A DNA stretch of 64,000 nt, taken from Aquabacterium sp. J223. GTDB taxonomy: Bacteria; Pseudomonadota; Gammaproteobacteria; Burkholderiales; Burkholderiaceae_C. A model generated the notes under the pieces. The model was not told the origin of the DNA. It ran no database searches and saw only the letters and a list, made by a program, of their open reading frames with translations. The stretch is taken from assembly GCF_024666615.1 (NCBI RefSeq), contig NZ_CP088297.1, positions 4,072,501 through 4,136,500 on the forward strand, in the 5' to 3' direction. Position numbers and translations under genes: made by a program. Shown piece after piece: positions 26,206 through 35,542 of the stretch; within the stretch, counting starts at the first letter, position 1; each line of letters starts with the position of its first letter.

Positions 26206-28235
26206 GCGGTGGCGGTGGCTGGGGCGGCGGCCTGGCCCATCTGCTGCCAGGCGGCGTCGACGTCGTCGGGGCTCAGCCTGCCGGCAGACGCGCGGCGGGA
26301 CTCCAGCGCCTGCCACAGGCGGCTGCGCGCCTCGTTGCGCAGCGGCGGCGGCAGCCCGTAGAGGTGCTCGCTGTAGCGCTGCCAGACGGCGTCCGTCCAG
26401 GCGGCCTCGTAGCGGCGGCGTTCGGGGTCGAAGGTGAAGCGCTCGGCGGGCGGCTGCTGCGCCCGGCCCTGCGCCCGCCGCTGGGCGGTGGCCGCCTCGT
26501 TGACGCCGTGGCTCGAGGCGTCGAGCACGACGCCATAGGCCTGCTCGGCGGCCTCCCGGCTCACGAAGCCGTCCTGCACATCGGCCAGCACCCGCGCCGG
26601 CTCGCGGTCGAGCGGGTTGCCGTGGCCGCCGCCGCCGGCGATCTCGATGCGCACGACGTCGCCGCGCAGCAGGCGCAGCAGGTCAATCTTGCCGATGTCC
26701 TGCGGCGCCGCCTGGCCGGCCCGGCGCAGCGTCACCCGGCCGCCCGCGCCGCACTGGCCGCCGGCCAGGCCCCAGGGCCGGAAGCGGTGGCGCTCCATGC
26801 CGCGGGCGGTGATGCTGCATTCGGCGGCCAGCACCTGGAACTCGAGGAAGGCACCGCAGCCGCCCCGCCACCGGCCCGGACCGCCGGAGTCCGGCAGCAG
26901 CCCGTAGCCCAGCACCCGCACCGAGGCCTTGCGCTCGACCGCCTCGACCGGGCTGTTGCGCAGGTTGGCGATGTCCACCACGTCGCGGGCGTGCAGGCCG
27001 TCGCCGCCGGCGTGTCCGCCGGTGCCGCCGGACAGGGGCTCGAGCACGTTGACCAGCAGGCGGCCCGCGGCGTCGCGCTCGGCGAAGACGACCGGCGCGA
27101 TGGTGCCGGCGCCGCAGGCGGGCACCAGCCCGTCGCGGGCCTGGGCCAGCGCGCCGAACAGCGCATCCTGCACGCGAACGCCGGTGGTGGTGCGCAGCCC
27201 CACCGCCGCCGGGAACTGGCAGTTGAGCACGCTGCCCTCCGGCACCGACACCGACACCGGCCGCAGCAACCCGGCGTTGACGGGCAGGTCCGGCTCCTCG
27301 GTCAGCAGCAGGAACATGATCTTGTAGACCAGCCAGGGATGGGGCTTGCCGCAGCTGAAGATGTTGAACGCCGACGGGACCTGCACCTCGGTGCCGGTGA
27401 AGTCGATGTGCAGCCGGTCGCCCTGGACCGTCACCGCCACGCACAGCTTGATCGGCTGCGACGAGGCGACGTCGTCGTCCAGGTAGTCGGCGAAACGGTA
27501 GGTGCCGTCCGGGATGCGCTCCAGCACCTGGCGCGCGCGCCGCTCGCCGTAGTCCAGCGCGTCGTCCATGGCGGCGCGGAAGGTGGCCGCGCCGTAGCGC
27601 TCGACCAGTTCGCGCACGCGCCGATCCGCCACCCGCAGGGCGGTGCGCATGGCCAGCAGGTCGCCCTCGGAGTCGGTGGGCACGCGCACGTTGTTGAGCA
27701 GCAGCCGGAAGACGTCGTCGTTGCGCTGGCCGGCGCGGTACAGCTTCACCGGCGGCACGCGCAGCCCCTCCTGGAACACCTCGCGGTGCGACGGCGACAG
27801 GCTGCCGGGCACGTTGCCGCCGACGTCCGTCGAATGCACGTAGGCGAAGGCGAAGCACACCAGTTCGCCGCCGGCGAAGATGGGGGCCAGCATGTTGACG
27901 TCGGGCAGGTGCGACGCGACGCCTTCGGTGGTGTACGGGTCGTTGTAGAAGACCACGTCGCCCTCGTCGTAGCGGTCCTGCGAGCGCAGGACGGCCGAGA
28001 AGTCGAGGTTGGCGAACATCGAGATGCCGATGGACACGGGGTAGCCGAAGATCTCGCCGCGCGGCGTGACCAGCGCGACGCCGAGGTCGGCGGTCTCGTT
28101 GACGAAGGCGGTGTAGCCGGTGCGCTGCAGCGCGTAGCCCATCTCCTCGGCCACGGCGCGGAAACGCTGCATCAGCACTTCGAGCAGGATCGGTTCGGTG
28201 CGCATCGGGGCCGCTCCAGGGGTCGGGTGGGTCAT
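26202..28235 (-). CDS. Hydantoinase B/oxoprolinase family, subunit B
   Basis: 677 residues. Landmarks: LQRTGYTAFVNETADLGVAL, DEGDVVFYNDPYTTEGVASHLPDVNM, VHSTDVGGNVPGS and GGTGGHAGGDGLHARDV. It pairs with the A subunit to open a cyclic amide or carboxylate ring with ATP (N-methylhydantoinase, oxoprolinase) or carboxylate a ketone (acetone/acetophenone carboxylase relatives). About 100 residues longer than many homologues because of a C-terminal extension rich in Arg/Ala. ATGA overlaps on both sides tie it to HyuA and the racemase. Confidence 0.88.
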   Translation of the reverse strand: MTHPTPGAAPMRTEPILLEVLMQRFRAVAEEMGYALQRTGYTAFVNETADLGVALVTPRGEIFGYPVSIGISMFANLDFSAVLRSQDRYDEGDVVFYNDPYTTEGVASHLPDVNMLAPIFAGGELVCFAFAYVHSTDVGGNVPGSLSPSHREVFQEGLRVPPVKLYRAGQRNDDVFRLLLNNVRVPTDSEGDLLAMRTALRVADRRVRELVERYGAATFRAAMDDALDYGERRARQVLERIPDGTYRFADYLDDDVASSQPIKLCVAVTVQGDRLHIDFTGTEVQVPSAFNIFSCGKPHPWLVYKIMFLLLTEEPDLPVNAGLLRPVSVSVPEGSVLNCQFPAAVGLRTTTGVRVQDALFGALAQARDGLVPACGAGTIAPVVFAERDAAGRLLVNVLEPLSGGTGGHAGGDGLHARDVVDIANLRNSPVEAVERKASVRVLGYGLLPDSGGPGRWRGGCGAFLEFQVLAAECSITARGMERHRFRPWGLAGGQCGAGGRVTLRRAGQAAPQDIGKIDLLRLLRGDVVRIEIAGGGGHGNPLDREPARVLADVQDGFVSREAAEQAYGVVLDASSHGVNEAATAQRRAQGRAQQPPAERFTFDPERRRYEAAWTDAVWQRYSEHLYGLPPPLRNEARSRLWQALESRRASAGRLSPDDVDAAWQQMGQAAAPATATA

Positions 28236-30280
28236 GGCGAGGTCCGGGTGAGCATCAGCGCGCCGACGCGGTCGACGGTGGCGCGGAAGCCGGGGGCCAC
28301 CACGGTGGTGGTGTCGAACTGCTCGACGATGGCGGGGCCGTCGAAGCCGTGGCCCGCCAGCAGCGCCTCGCGCCGGTAGACCCGCGCGTCGTGCAGCGTC
28401 CCGCCATAGCGGATGCGGCGCCGGCCCGCGGGCACCGGTTCGGACCCTGCATCGGCGGCCGGCAACTCGCGCAGCGCGAAGGTCGGGCGGCGACCGGTGA
28501 TGCGGGCGCGCAGGTTGACCACCTCCACCGGGCTGCCGGGCTGGGCGGCACCGTACAGCGTGGCGTAGGCGGCCTCGAAGCAGGCGCGCAGGCAGTCGCC
28601 GCCGAGCTGCGCCACGCGGTCGGGCAGCGGCACCTCGAGCTCGAAGGCCTGCCCGGCATACCGCATGTCGGCGCTGAAATCGAGGCTCACCGATTCGACC
28701 TCCGCCTGCTCGCCGTCCAGCCAGCCGCGGGCCTGGGCCTCCAGCGCCTCGAAGCTGGCGCGCAGCGACTCGTCCGGCACGGCGTCGACCGCCTTGCGCC
28801 AGCTGCGGATGTAGTCGGCCTTGAGGTCGGCGATCATCGCCCCGAGGGCGCACAGCGTGCCAGGCGAAGGCGGCACCAGGATGCGCGTCATGCCCAGGTC
28901 CTCGGCCAGCAGGCAGGCGTGGGTGGCGCCAGCGCCGCCGTAGGGCACCAGCACGAAGTCGCGCGGGTCGATACCACGCTTGGTCAGCATGGGCAGCAGC
29001 GAGGTGGACATGTTGGACGTGCCCAACGCCAGCACCGCTTCCGCCGCCGCGGGAATGTCGACGCCCAGGCGCTCGGCCAGCGGCGCCAGCGCACGCTCGG
29101 CCAGTTCGGTGTGCAGCCGCATGGCGCCGCCGAGGAAGCGCTCCGGGTCGAGGAAGCCGCAGACGAGGTAGGCGTCCGTGGTGGTGGGCTGCTCGCCGCC
29201 GCGGCCGTACGCCGCCGGCCCGGGCACCGCGCCGGCGCTCTGCGGGCCGAGCTTCATCAGCCCCAGCGAATCGAAGCGGGCGATGGAGCCGCCGCCGGCG
29301 CCGACGGCGAACACGTCCACCGCGGGCATCACCATCGGGAAGTCGCCGATGCCGGCGTCGGTGGAGTAGACCGGCACGCCGCCGCGGATGATGGACACGT
29401 CGGCGCTGGTGCCGCCGATGTCGCAGGTGACGCAGTCCAGCACGCCGGCCGCGCGCGCCACGAAGGCCGCGCCCACCACGCCCGCCGCCGGCCCGGACAG
29501 CAGCGTGTGCACCGGCAACCGGGCGGCGGTCTGCGCGCTCATGACGCCGCCGTTGGACCGCGTCAGGTAGAGCTTACTCCGCAGGCCCACCCGCTGGGCG
29601 TCCTGCTTCAGCGCCTCGACGTAGCGGCTCATGAGGGGCTGGACGTAGGCGTTGAGCACGGCCACGATGCCGCGCTCGTACTCGCGGGCCTCCGGCCAGA
29701 GGTCGGTGGACCGCGAGACCATGACGCCCTGCAGCCGCTCCTGCAGTTCCTGCACGACCGCCGCCTCCTGCTGCGGCTGCGCGAAGGCGTTGAGCAGGCA
29801 CACCGTCACCGCCTCGACGTCCATCGCGGCCAGCGCGTCGGCACAGCGGTCGATCGCCTTGTCGGTCAGCGCCAGGACCACCTCGCCGTCGCGGTCCAGG
29901 CGCACCGGGAGCTCCACGACGCGACGGCGCGGGACCAGCGACGCCGGCACGCTGGACATCAGATCGAACTGGTTGGGCTTTTGCAGCCTCGCCAGTTCGA
30001 GCAGGTCGCGGTTGCCGGCGGCGACCACCAGTGCCACCTTGGCGCCGCGCCGCTCCAGCACGGCGTTCAGGCCGATCGTCGTTCCATGCACGAAGCTCCC
30101 GATGTCGGCGGGGTCGCCGCCGAGGCGGCCGACGAGCTGCTCGATGCCGGCGGCCGCCGCTTGCGAGGGCGAGTGCGGCGTGCTGGGCACCTTGTGGGTG
30201 TGCACCAGCCCGCTTGCTTCGTCGAGCAAGGTCAGGTCGGTAAAGGTGCCACCGATGTCGATCCCGAGTCGATAGGTCAA
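28232..30280 (-). CDS. Hydantoinase A/oxoprolinase family, subunit A
   Basis: 682 residues. N-terminal ATPase phosphate loop YRLGIDIGGTFTDLTLLD, DIGGTSADVS and GAGGGSIARFD, typical of HyuA/OplAH. TTG start at 30280 is chosen because GGAGG lies 5 bp upstream and the conserved sequence begins at once; the first in-frame ATG is far outside. First gene of the operon HyuA/HyuB/racemase/hydroxyacid dehydrogenase, preceded by shared promoter copy 4. Substrate could be a hydantoin, a lactam or an aromatic ketone. Confidence 0.88.
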   Translation of the reverse strand: MTYRLGIDIGGTFTDLTLLDEASGLVHTHKVPSTPHSPSQAAAAGIEQLVGRLGGDPADIGSFVHGTTIGLNAVLERRGAKVALVVAAGNRDLLELARLQKPNQFDLMSSVPASLVPRRRVVELPVRLDRDGEVVLALTDKAIDRCADALAAMDVEAVTVCLLNAFAQPQQEAAVVQELQERLQGVMVSRSTDLWPEAREYERGIVAVLNAYVQPLMSRYVEALKQDAQRVGLRSKLYLTRSNGGVMSAQTAARLPVHTLLSGPAAGVVGAAFVARAAGVLDCVTCDIGGTSADVSIIRGGVPVYSTDAGIGDFPMVMPAVDVFAVGAGGGSIARFDSLGLMKLGPQSAGAVPGPAAYGRGGEQPTTTDAYLVCGFLDPERFLGGAMRLHTELAERALAPLAERLGVDIPAAAEAVLALGTSNMSTSLLPMLTKRGIDPRDFVLVPYGGAGATHACLLAEDLGMTRILVPPSPGTLCALGAMIADLKADYIRSWRKAVDAVPDESLRASFEALEAQARGWLDGEQAEVESVSLDFSADMRYAGQAFELEVPLPDRVAQLGGDCLRACFEAAYATLYGAAQPGSPVEVVNLRARITGRRPTFALRELPAADAGSEPVPAGRRRIRYGGTLHDARVYRREALLAGHGFDGPAIVEQFDTTTVVAPGFRATVDRVGALMLTRTSP

Positions 30281-30336
30281 CGCTGCCTCCCGAACCGAGC
30301 GGGGCAATGACCGCTCTGGCACTTGTTTCGAGGACC

Positions 30337-30388
30337 ACAATACGCGACCATTTCTAATTGATCAATCTTGAACCGGTCATCAATGCCC
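30337..30388 (-). promoter_or_regulatory. Shared regulon promoter, copy 4 (for HyuA; operator covers start codon of the HTH-citrate synthase gene)
   Basis: Read leftward: GCATTGATG, TTGA-N8-TCAA (30383-30368), TTGATC (30365-30360), 17 bp, TATTGT (30342-30337). The last A of the distal TCAA arm, on the plus strand, is the A of the ATG of the divergent HTH-citrate synthase gene at 30383. Occupation of the operator would therefore block that gene while promoting HyuA. Confidence 0.75.
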
Positions 30389-31693
30389 AAGCGAATCGAG
30401 AACGACGGGGATGCCGCGGCACGGACGAATTACGCCAGCGCGCAGGAGGCGATGAAACTGCTGGGCATCCGCCAGCAGACGCTGTATGCGTATGTGAGCC
30501 GGGGCTGGATCCGCAGCATCCGGCAGCCCGGGCAACGCAACCGGCTGTACCTGCGAGAGGACCTGGAGCGCATGTCGGCGCGCTCCCTGGCGCGTTCGGG
30601 CCACGGCGCGGTGGCCGCCTCGGCGATGAACTGGGGCGAGCCCATCATCCCGACCACGATCACCGAGATCACCGCGGAAGGCCCGCGCTACCGCGGCAAG
30701 CTGGCCTGCGACCTGGTGCGCCAGGGCGCGTCCTTCGAGTCGGTGGCGGAGCTCCTGTGGACCGGCATGTGGCACGAAGGCGCCGCCTGGCCACAGGCCG
30801 AGTCGAGCCTCGAGCTCAAACGCCTGACCGACTCGCTGCCGTCGTTGCAGGCCAGCGACCAGCTGCTGGAGGTGTTCGCACTGGTTACGCTGCACCTCGG
30901 CGTCGGACGCGGCACGGTGGCCGAGCGCATCCGAAGCGGCCGCACGCTGGACGCGGCGCGGCAAGTCATCCACACGCTGGTGGGCTGCTGCGGGCTGAGC
31001 TCGGCGGCCCAGCGCTACGTCGCCATGCGCGACGGCGAGACGGTGGCGCAGGGCCTGATGCGAGCGCTCGGCGTGAAGCCCACGCCGGAGAACCGCCGCG
31101 CGATCGAGGCCATCCTGATCCTGCTGGCCGACCACGAGTTGTCGCCCGGCGCCTTCAACGCACGCGTGGCGGCGTCCAGCGGCAGCACGCTGCACAGCTG
31201 CATCGCGTCCGCGCTGTGCGCCAGCTCAGGGCTCGAAATCGGCCGGCTGTACAACCGCGTAGGCGAGTTTCTCGACAGCGGGCGCAGCAAGGCGACCCTG
31301 GTCGCGCGGGCGCTCGACTTCCACCGTCGCAACACCATGGTCCCGGGGTTCGTGCACCCCATGTACCCTCATGGCGATCCACGGGCGCGGCTGCTGCTGG
31401 AGATCGCCCGTGAACGGGACGATCCCGGCAGGACGCTCGCCCCCGTCTTCGGCTTCCTCGAAGAGGTGGAGGAGCGGCTGTCGCTGCACCCCCGCCACGA
31501 GTTCGCGGTGGCGGTGCTGGTGCGCGCGATGGGCCTGCCGCGCTATGCCGCCGGCGCGCTCTTCGCGCTGGCGAGGACCGCCGGCTGGGTGGCCCATGTG
31601 CAGGAGCAGCGGCTGTCGGGCTCGCTGCTGCGGCCCCGCGCCAAGTTCGTGGGCACGTCGGCCAGCGCCGACGCCCTGCCCGTCATCCCCTGA
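30383..31693 (+). CDS. HTH-citrate synthase fusion protein, probable CoA-ester-responsive regulator
   Basis: 436 residues. About 18-62 form a MerR/excisionase-like helix-turn-helix (AQEAMKLLGIRQQTLYAYVS, then RLYLREDLERM). From about 90 onward it is a citrate-synthase fold (YRGKLACDLVRQ, VAELLWTG, DHELSPGAFNARVAASSG, GDPRA, ALARTAGWVAHVQEQ). Of the catalytic residues, His251 (DHE) and His325 (GFVHPMY) remain, but the Asp position is Glu373 and the usual HGGA loop is absent. I infer ligand binding rather than, or besides, catalysis. The citrate synthase/methylcitrate synthase name is the safe fallback. ATG 30383 lies inside operator copy 4. Confidence 0.78.
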   Translation: MPKRIENDGDAAARTNYASAQEAMKLLGIRQQTLYAYVSRGWIRSIRQPGQRNRLYLREDLERMSARSLARSGHGAVAASAMNWGEPIIPTTITEITAEGPRYRGKLACDLVRQGASFESVAELLWTGMWHEGAAWPQAESSLELKRLTDSLPSLQASDQLLEVFALVTLHLGVGRGTVAERIRSGRTLDAARQVIHTLVGCCGLSSAAQRYVAMRDGETVAQGLMRALGVKPTPENRRAIEAILILLADHELSPGAFNARVAASSGSTLHSCIASALCASSGLEIGRLYNRVGEFLDSGRSKATLVARALDFHRRNTMVPGFVHPMYPHGDPRARLLLEIARERDDPGRTLAPVFGFLEEVEERLSLHPRHEFAVAVLVRAMGLPRYAAGALFALARTAGWVAHVQEQRLSGSLLRPRAKFVGTSASADALPVIP

Positions 31694-31727
31694 ACCTGCT
31701 CACCCGGTCGAGGCCGCATGCGACCCT

Positions 31728-31753
31728 GGCGCGGCGCCCAGCGGGGCCGCGCC
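31728..31753. terminator. GC hairpin between convergent genes
   Basis: Eight-base stem GGCGCGGC / GCCGCGCC with a ten-base loop, ending on the base before the stop codon of the leftward gene and 35 bp past the HTH-citrate synthase stop. No T run on either side, so its termination strength is uncertain. Confidence 0.4.
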
Positions 31754-32659
31754 TCACGGCGCGCCGGCGCCCGCCAGGCCGGTGCCGGGCATCAGGTAAC
31801 GCGACGGCTCGAAGGTACGCTGGGCAATGACGAGTCCGGCGTCGACCAGGCTCGCGTGCACCAGGCGCAGCCCCTCCACGTTGATCGACAGGTCCCGCGT
31901 CAGGCACTGTCCTTCGGTCAGGTCCTGCCAGGCCCGCCGGGCGTGGACCCACGGCACCTCCATCGACTCGCTAGCCACCAGCGCCATGCGGTCGCCGTCA
32001 CGGTAGAAGTGGTCGGCGCTGCGGCGCATGACGGCCAGGAACGCGGCCAGTTCGGCACCGTGCGCATCGACCCAGCCGCGGTCCGCGTTGAGGGTGTTGA
32101 ATTGCCAGACCGGGACCACGTCGCTGATGTCGCCCAGCACCGTCAGACCCGCCTCCTGTGCCAGGTAAACCCACGGCAGCGACTGCAGGCCGGCGTCGAT
32201 GCGCCGCTCCAGCAGGAGACGGTGCCGCAAGGGGGCGCCGCCGGTCTCCACCACCTCGAACTCCTCGGGGAACCGCAGCCCGTGGGCCCGCGCGAGCAGC
32301 TTGAAGTGGAAGAAGCTGCCCTCGGTGCGCGACAGCACGCCGATGCGCCGGCCGCGCAGCGCCGCCACGCTGTCGATGCCCGGCTGCACCACCAGCCGAT
32401 GGCTCAGCCGGTCGGCGTTGCCGCCCACCAGCACGGTGGCGCCGCCGCGGTCGACGTCCTGCAGCACCGAATCGGGCGGCGCGATGGCGATCTGGCACCG
32501 GCCCTCGCGCAGCGCCTGCACCGGGTCGTCGTTGCCCAGCAGGCAGGTGTGCACCTGCAGCCCTTCGGCCTCGAACAGGCGCTCGCGCAGCGCCGCCCAC
32601 AGGGGGACGTAGTAGAAGGTGCGCGAGACGATGCCGACCGTCAGCCGACCCTCGTCCAT
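31754..32659 (-). CDS. Binding-protein-fold (NMT1/SsuA-like) protein without signal peptide
   Basis: 301 residues starting directly at the fold: LTVGIVSRTFYYVPLWAALR, CQIAIAPPDSVLQDV, IGVLSRTEGSFFHFK, FEVVETGGAPLRHRLLLE, DAGLQSLPWVYLAQEAGL. No secretion signal or lipobox is present, and the start overlaps the aldolase stop (ATGATG at 32662-32657), so it should be cytosolic. A close paralogue is at 49656. OphC shows that this fold can become a decarboxylase, so an enzyme or sensor role is possible. It follows a class II aldolase and two Bug genes. Confidence 0.75.
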   Translation of the reverse strand: MDEGRLTVGIVSRTFYYVPLWAALRERLFEAEGLQVHTCLLGNDDPVQALREGRCQIAIAPPDSVLQDVDRGGATVLVGGNADRLSHRLVVQPGIDSVAALRGRRIGVLSRTEGSFFHFKLLARAHGLRFPEEFEVVETGGAPLRHRLLLERRIDAGLQSLPWVYLAQEAGLTVLGDISDVVPVWQFNTLNADRGWVDAHGAELAAFLAVMRRSADHFYRDGDRMALVASESMEVPWVHARRAWQDLTEGQCLTRDLSINVEGLRLVHASLVDAGLVIAQRTFEPSRYLMPGTGLAGAGAP

Positions 32660-33405
32660 CATGTCCTGTACGAGGGGTCGAGGCGGTCCGCGATGCGCAG
32701 GTAGGCCGGCCAGTCGTCCTGGCCGCCGTGCGCGTCGTGGCGCTCCCATTGCCGGGCGGCATGCTCGCAGGTCTCGGCCGACGGCAGCACGATGCGGCAG
32801 CCGGTGGCCTGGAGCATGAGCTGCGTCTCGCAGGCGCCGACCAGGTAGCGCATCAGGGTCAGCGCCTCGCTGGCGCTCGTGCCGCAGGTCAGCAGCCCGT
32901 GGTTGCGAAGGATCATCGACTTGTGGCGGGGACCGAGGTCGCGAGCCAGGCGCGACGCCTCGTCGAGGTCGGTCGCGATGCCCTCGTAGTCGTGGTAGGC
33001 CAGGCGGTCGTAGAAGCGCATCGCGCCCTGCGTCATCGGCAGCAGGCCCTCTGCGTTCGCCGACATGGCCATGCCGGCCTTGCTATGCACGTGCAGCGTG
33101 CAGTGCAGGTCGGGGCGCGCGTTGAGGATGGCGGTGTGGATGGTGAACCCGGCCGCGTTGACGCCGTCGTCCTCACTCAGCGCCTTGCCGCGCAGCTCGA
33201 TCTTCACCAGGTTGGATGCGCACACCTCGTCGAACATGACCTGGTGCCGCTTGAACAGGAAATGGCCGGGCTCGTCCGGCACCCGCAGCGCAATGTGGTT
33301 GTAGATCAGGTTGTCCCAACCGTAGTGGACGCACAACCGGTAGGTCGCCGCCAGGTCGATGCGGGCCTGCCATTCGGCGTCGCCCATGTTCGAAGGTCTG
33401 CTCAT
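32659..33405 (-). CDS. Class II aldolase/adducin-family protein
   Basis: 248 residues. YGWDNLIYNHIALRVP near the N terminus, metal-site HVHSKAG, and RNHGLLTCG are standard for the family (fuculose-phosphate aldolase-like, also decarboxylases and dehydratases). AAGGAG 6 bp upstream overlaps the end of the preceding Bug gene, so the two are coupled. It lies in a leftward operon Bug/Bug/aldolase/binding-fold protein. It probably cleaves or decarboxylates the imported hydroxy acid; the substrate cannot be read. Confidence 0.83.
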   Translation of the reverse strand: MSRPSNMGDAEWQARIDLAATYRLCVHYGWDNLIYNHIALRVPDEPGHFLFKRHQVMFDEVCASNLVKIELRGKALSEDDGVNAAGFTIHTAILNARPDLHCTLHVHSKAGMAMSANAEGLLPMTQGAMRFYDRLAYHDYEGIATDLDEASRLARDLGPRHKSMILRNHGLLTCGTSASEALTLMRYLVGACETQLMLQATGCRIVLPSAETCEHAARQWERHDAHGGQDDWPAYLRIADRLDPSYRT

Positions 33406-33415
33406 GAACTGCTCC

Positions 33416-34390
33416 TTACTCGGCCTTGATCTGCGCTTCCCGGATCACCCGGCCCCAATTCTCGGCGTCGCTGCGGATCGACTCGGCGAAGGCGGCCGGG
33501 GTGCTGGCCACCGGCTCGGCGCCGAGCGCCAGCCAGCGTTCGCGCAGGGCGGGTTCGATGACCAGGCGCGCCACCTCGCTTTGCAGGCGCGCCACCACCG
33601 CCGGCGGCGTGCCGGCCGGTGCCAGCAGGCCCAGCCACACGCTGGTTTCGTAGCCGGGCAGGCCGGCCTCGGCGATGGTGGGCACCTGCGGCAGCGCCGG
33701 ATGGCGGCGCGTGCCGGTCAGGCCGATGGGCCGCAGCTTGCCGCTGGCCACATGCGGACCGGCGGTGCCGATGGCGGCGAAGAAGAAGTCGACCTGGCCT
33801 CCGACCACATCGCCGACGGCCGGCGCGCCGCCCTTGTACGGGATGTGGTTCATCTCGGTGCGCGACAGGCGGTTGAACAGCACCATCGCCAGCTGCTGCG
33901 GGCTGCCCGCGCCGACCGAGGCGTAGCTAAGCTGCCCGGGCGACCGGCGCGCGCGCTCGATGACCTGTTCGACCGTGGCCAGGTCGTTCTTCGGGCCCGC
34001 CACCAGCACCAGCGGCATGTCCACCACCTTGGTGATCGGCACGAAGTCCTTCACCGGATCGTAGGGCAGCTTGGGCATCAGCGCCGGATTGATGGCCACC
34101 GTGGCCTCGGTGGTCATCAGCAGCGTGTTGCCGTCGGGGGCTGACTTGGCCACCATGTCGGCGGCGAGGATGGTGCTGGCGCCCGGCTTGTTCTCGACCA
34201 GAACGGGACGCTGCAGGCGCTCGCTCAGCCCCGGCGCGATGGCGCGCGCCACCACGTCGCCCGCACCGCCCGGCGCGAACGGCACGATGATGCGCAGTGG
34301 CCTGACCTCCTGGGCGTGCGCGCCGCCCATGGCCCCCAAGGCGACGGCGATGCCCATCATGACGGTGCGCAGCAGGTGGTTCACATTCAT
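33416..34390 (-). CDS. Bug-family (TTT) substrate-binding protein
   Basis: 324 residues, signal peptide to about residue 26 (GGAHAQ). Bug marks: IVPFAPGGAGD, VENKPGAST, YASVGAGSPQ, HIPYKGG. GGGAG directly precedes ATG 34390. Second of two tandem Bug genes, 14 bp from the first; they may serve related acids. They are clearly different sequences, so this is not a recent duplication. Confidence 0.87.
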   Translation of the reverse strand: MNVNHLLRTVMMGIAVALGAMGGAHAQEVRPLRIIVPFAPGGAGDVVARAIAPGLSERLQRPVLVENKPGASTILAADMVAKSAPDGNTLLMTTEATVAINPALMPKLPYDPVKDFVPITKVVDMPLVLVAGPKNDLATVEQVIERARRSPGQLSYASVGAGSPQQLAMVLFNRLSRTEMNHIPYKGGAPAVGDVVGGQVDFFFAAIGTAGPHVASGKLRPIGLTGTRRHPALPQVPTIAEAGLPGYETSVWLGLLAPAGTPPAVVARLQSEVARLVIEPALRERWLALGAEPVASTPAAFAESIRSDAENWGRVIREAQIKAE

Positions 34391-34404
34391 CTCCCGTGGG
34401 GTGT

Positions 34405-35433
34405 TCAGTTGTCCGCCGTGACGCCGGCCTGCCGGATGATCCGCGTCCACTTGACCGTTTCCTGCGCGATGGCGGCGCCGAACGGTTCGGGCATGGACAG
34501 CACCGCCGTCATGCCCATCTGCGACAGGCGCTCGCGCATGGCGACGCCGTCCAGCGCCCTGGCGGCGTCGGCCTGCACCCTGAGCACCACCTCGCGCGGC
34601 GTGCCCGCCGGCGCGAAGAGCCCCAGCCACGCCCCGGCCTCGTAGTCGAGACCGCCGGACTCGGCGACCGTCGGCACATCTGGCAGCGCGACCAGCCGCT
34701 GGCGCCCCCCGACGGCCAGCGCCCGCAGGCGGCCCGAACGGACCTGCTGCAGCGACGACGAGACGCCGTCGAAGGCCAGCTGGACCTCGTTGGCGACGAG
34801 CGCCTGCACCATGGGCCCGCTGCCCTTGTACGGCACGTGCAGCATGTCGATGCCGGCAAGGGTGCGGAAGAGCTCCACCCCCATGCGCGAGGTGGCGCCG
34901 CCGGAGCCGTAGGCCAGGGCGCCAGGGCGCGCCTTGGCCAGCCGGATCAGCTCCTCGACGCTGGTGGCGGGCACCGAGGGGTGCACCACTAGCAGCAGCG
35001 GCAGCGACGCGAGCTGCGACACCGGCTGCAGGTCCTTCTGCGGGTCGTAGGGCATCTTCGGGTAGAGCCCCGGGTTGATCGTGATCGCGCTGTCCGAGGC
35101 CAGCAGCAGCGTGTGGCCGTCGGGCGCGGCCTTGGCCACGGCGTCGGCGCCGATCATCTGCCCCGCGCCGGCCTTGTTGTCGACGATGACCGTCTGCCCC
35201 CACTGCGCCTGCAGCCGTTCGGCCAGCATCCGGGCCAGCAGGTCGGTGGGCCCGCCGGGGCCGGTGGGCACGACCAGCCGGACCGTGCGGGTCGGGAAGG
35301 GCGGCGTGGGCGACTGCGCCCGGACGGCCGAAAGGCCGATCGCACCCATCGCACCGAGCGCACCCGACAGGGCCAGGCGCAACGCGCGCCGACGGGCCGG
35401 ACACTCCGCGGGCACCGAGCTGCGGCCGTTCAT
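34405..35433 (-). CDS. Bug-family (TTT) substrate-binding protein
   Basis: 342 residues with an arginine-rich start and a signal peptide to about residue 39 (GLSAVRAQ). Bug marks: VVPTGPGGPTD, VDNKAGAGQ, YGSGGATS, HVPYKGSG. AAGG precedes ATG 35433. First gene after the porin terminator, so it should have its own promoter in 35434-35540; I found no copy of the shared motif there. Confidence 0.87.
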   Translation of the reverse strand: MNGRSSVPAECPARRRALRLALSGALGAMGAIGLSAVRAQSPTPPFPTRTVRLVVPTGPGGPTDLLARMLAERLQAQWGQTVIVDNKAGAGQMIGADAVAKAAPDGHTLLLASDSAITINPGLYPKMPYDPQKDLQPVSQLASLPLLLVVHPSVPATSVEELIRLAKARPGALAYGSGGATSRMGVELFRTLAGIDMLHVPYKGSGPMVQALVANEVQLAFDGVSSSLQQVRSGRLRALAVGGRQRLVALPDVPTVAESGGLDYEAGAWLGLFAPAGTPREVVLRVQADAARALDGVAMRERLSQMGMTAVLSMPEPFGAAIAQETVKWTRIIRQAGVTADN

Positions 35434-35542
35434 CACCTTGTCTCCCTGTGAAGTGGCCGGGTCGCTCGGCCCGGAGGGCCGCGACGAGGCCGACGGGCGA
35501 CGGCCGACGGCGTCTGCCGCCGGGCGCGCCCTGTCCGAATCA

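Noticed and set aside
30383-31693. Plain housekeeping citrate synthase
   Set aside because: The N-terminal HTH, missing HGGA loop, altered Asp and catabolic context do not fit the TCA-cycle enzyme.
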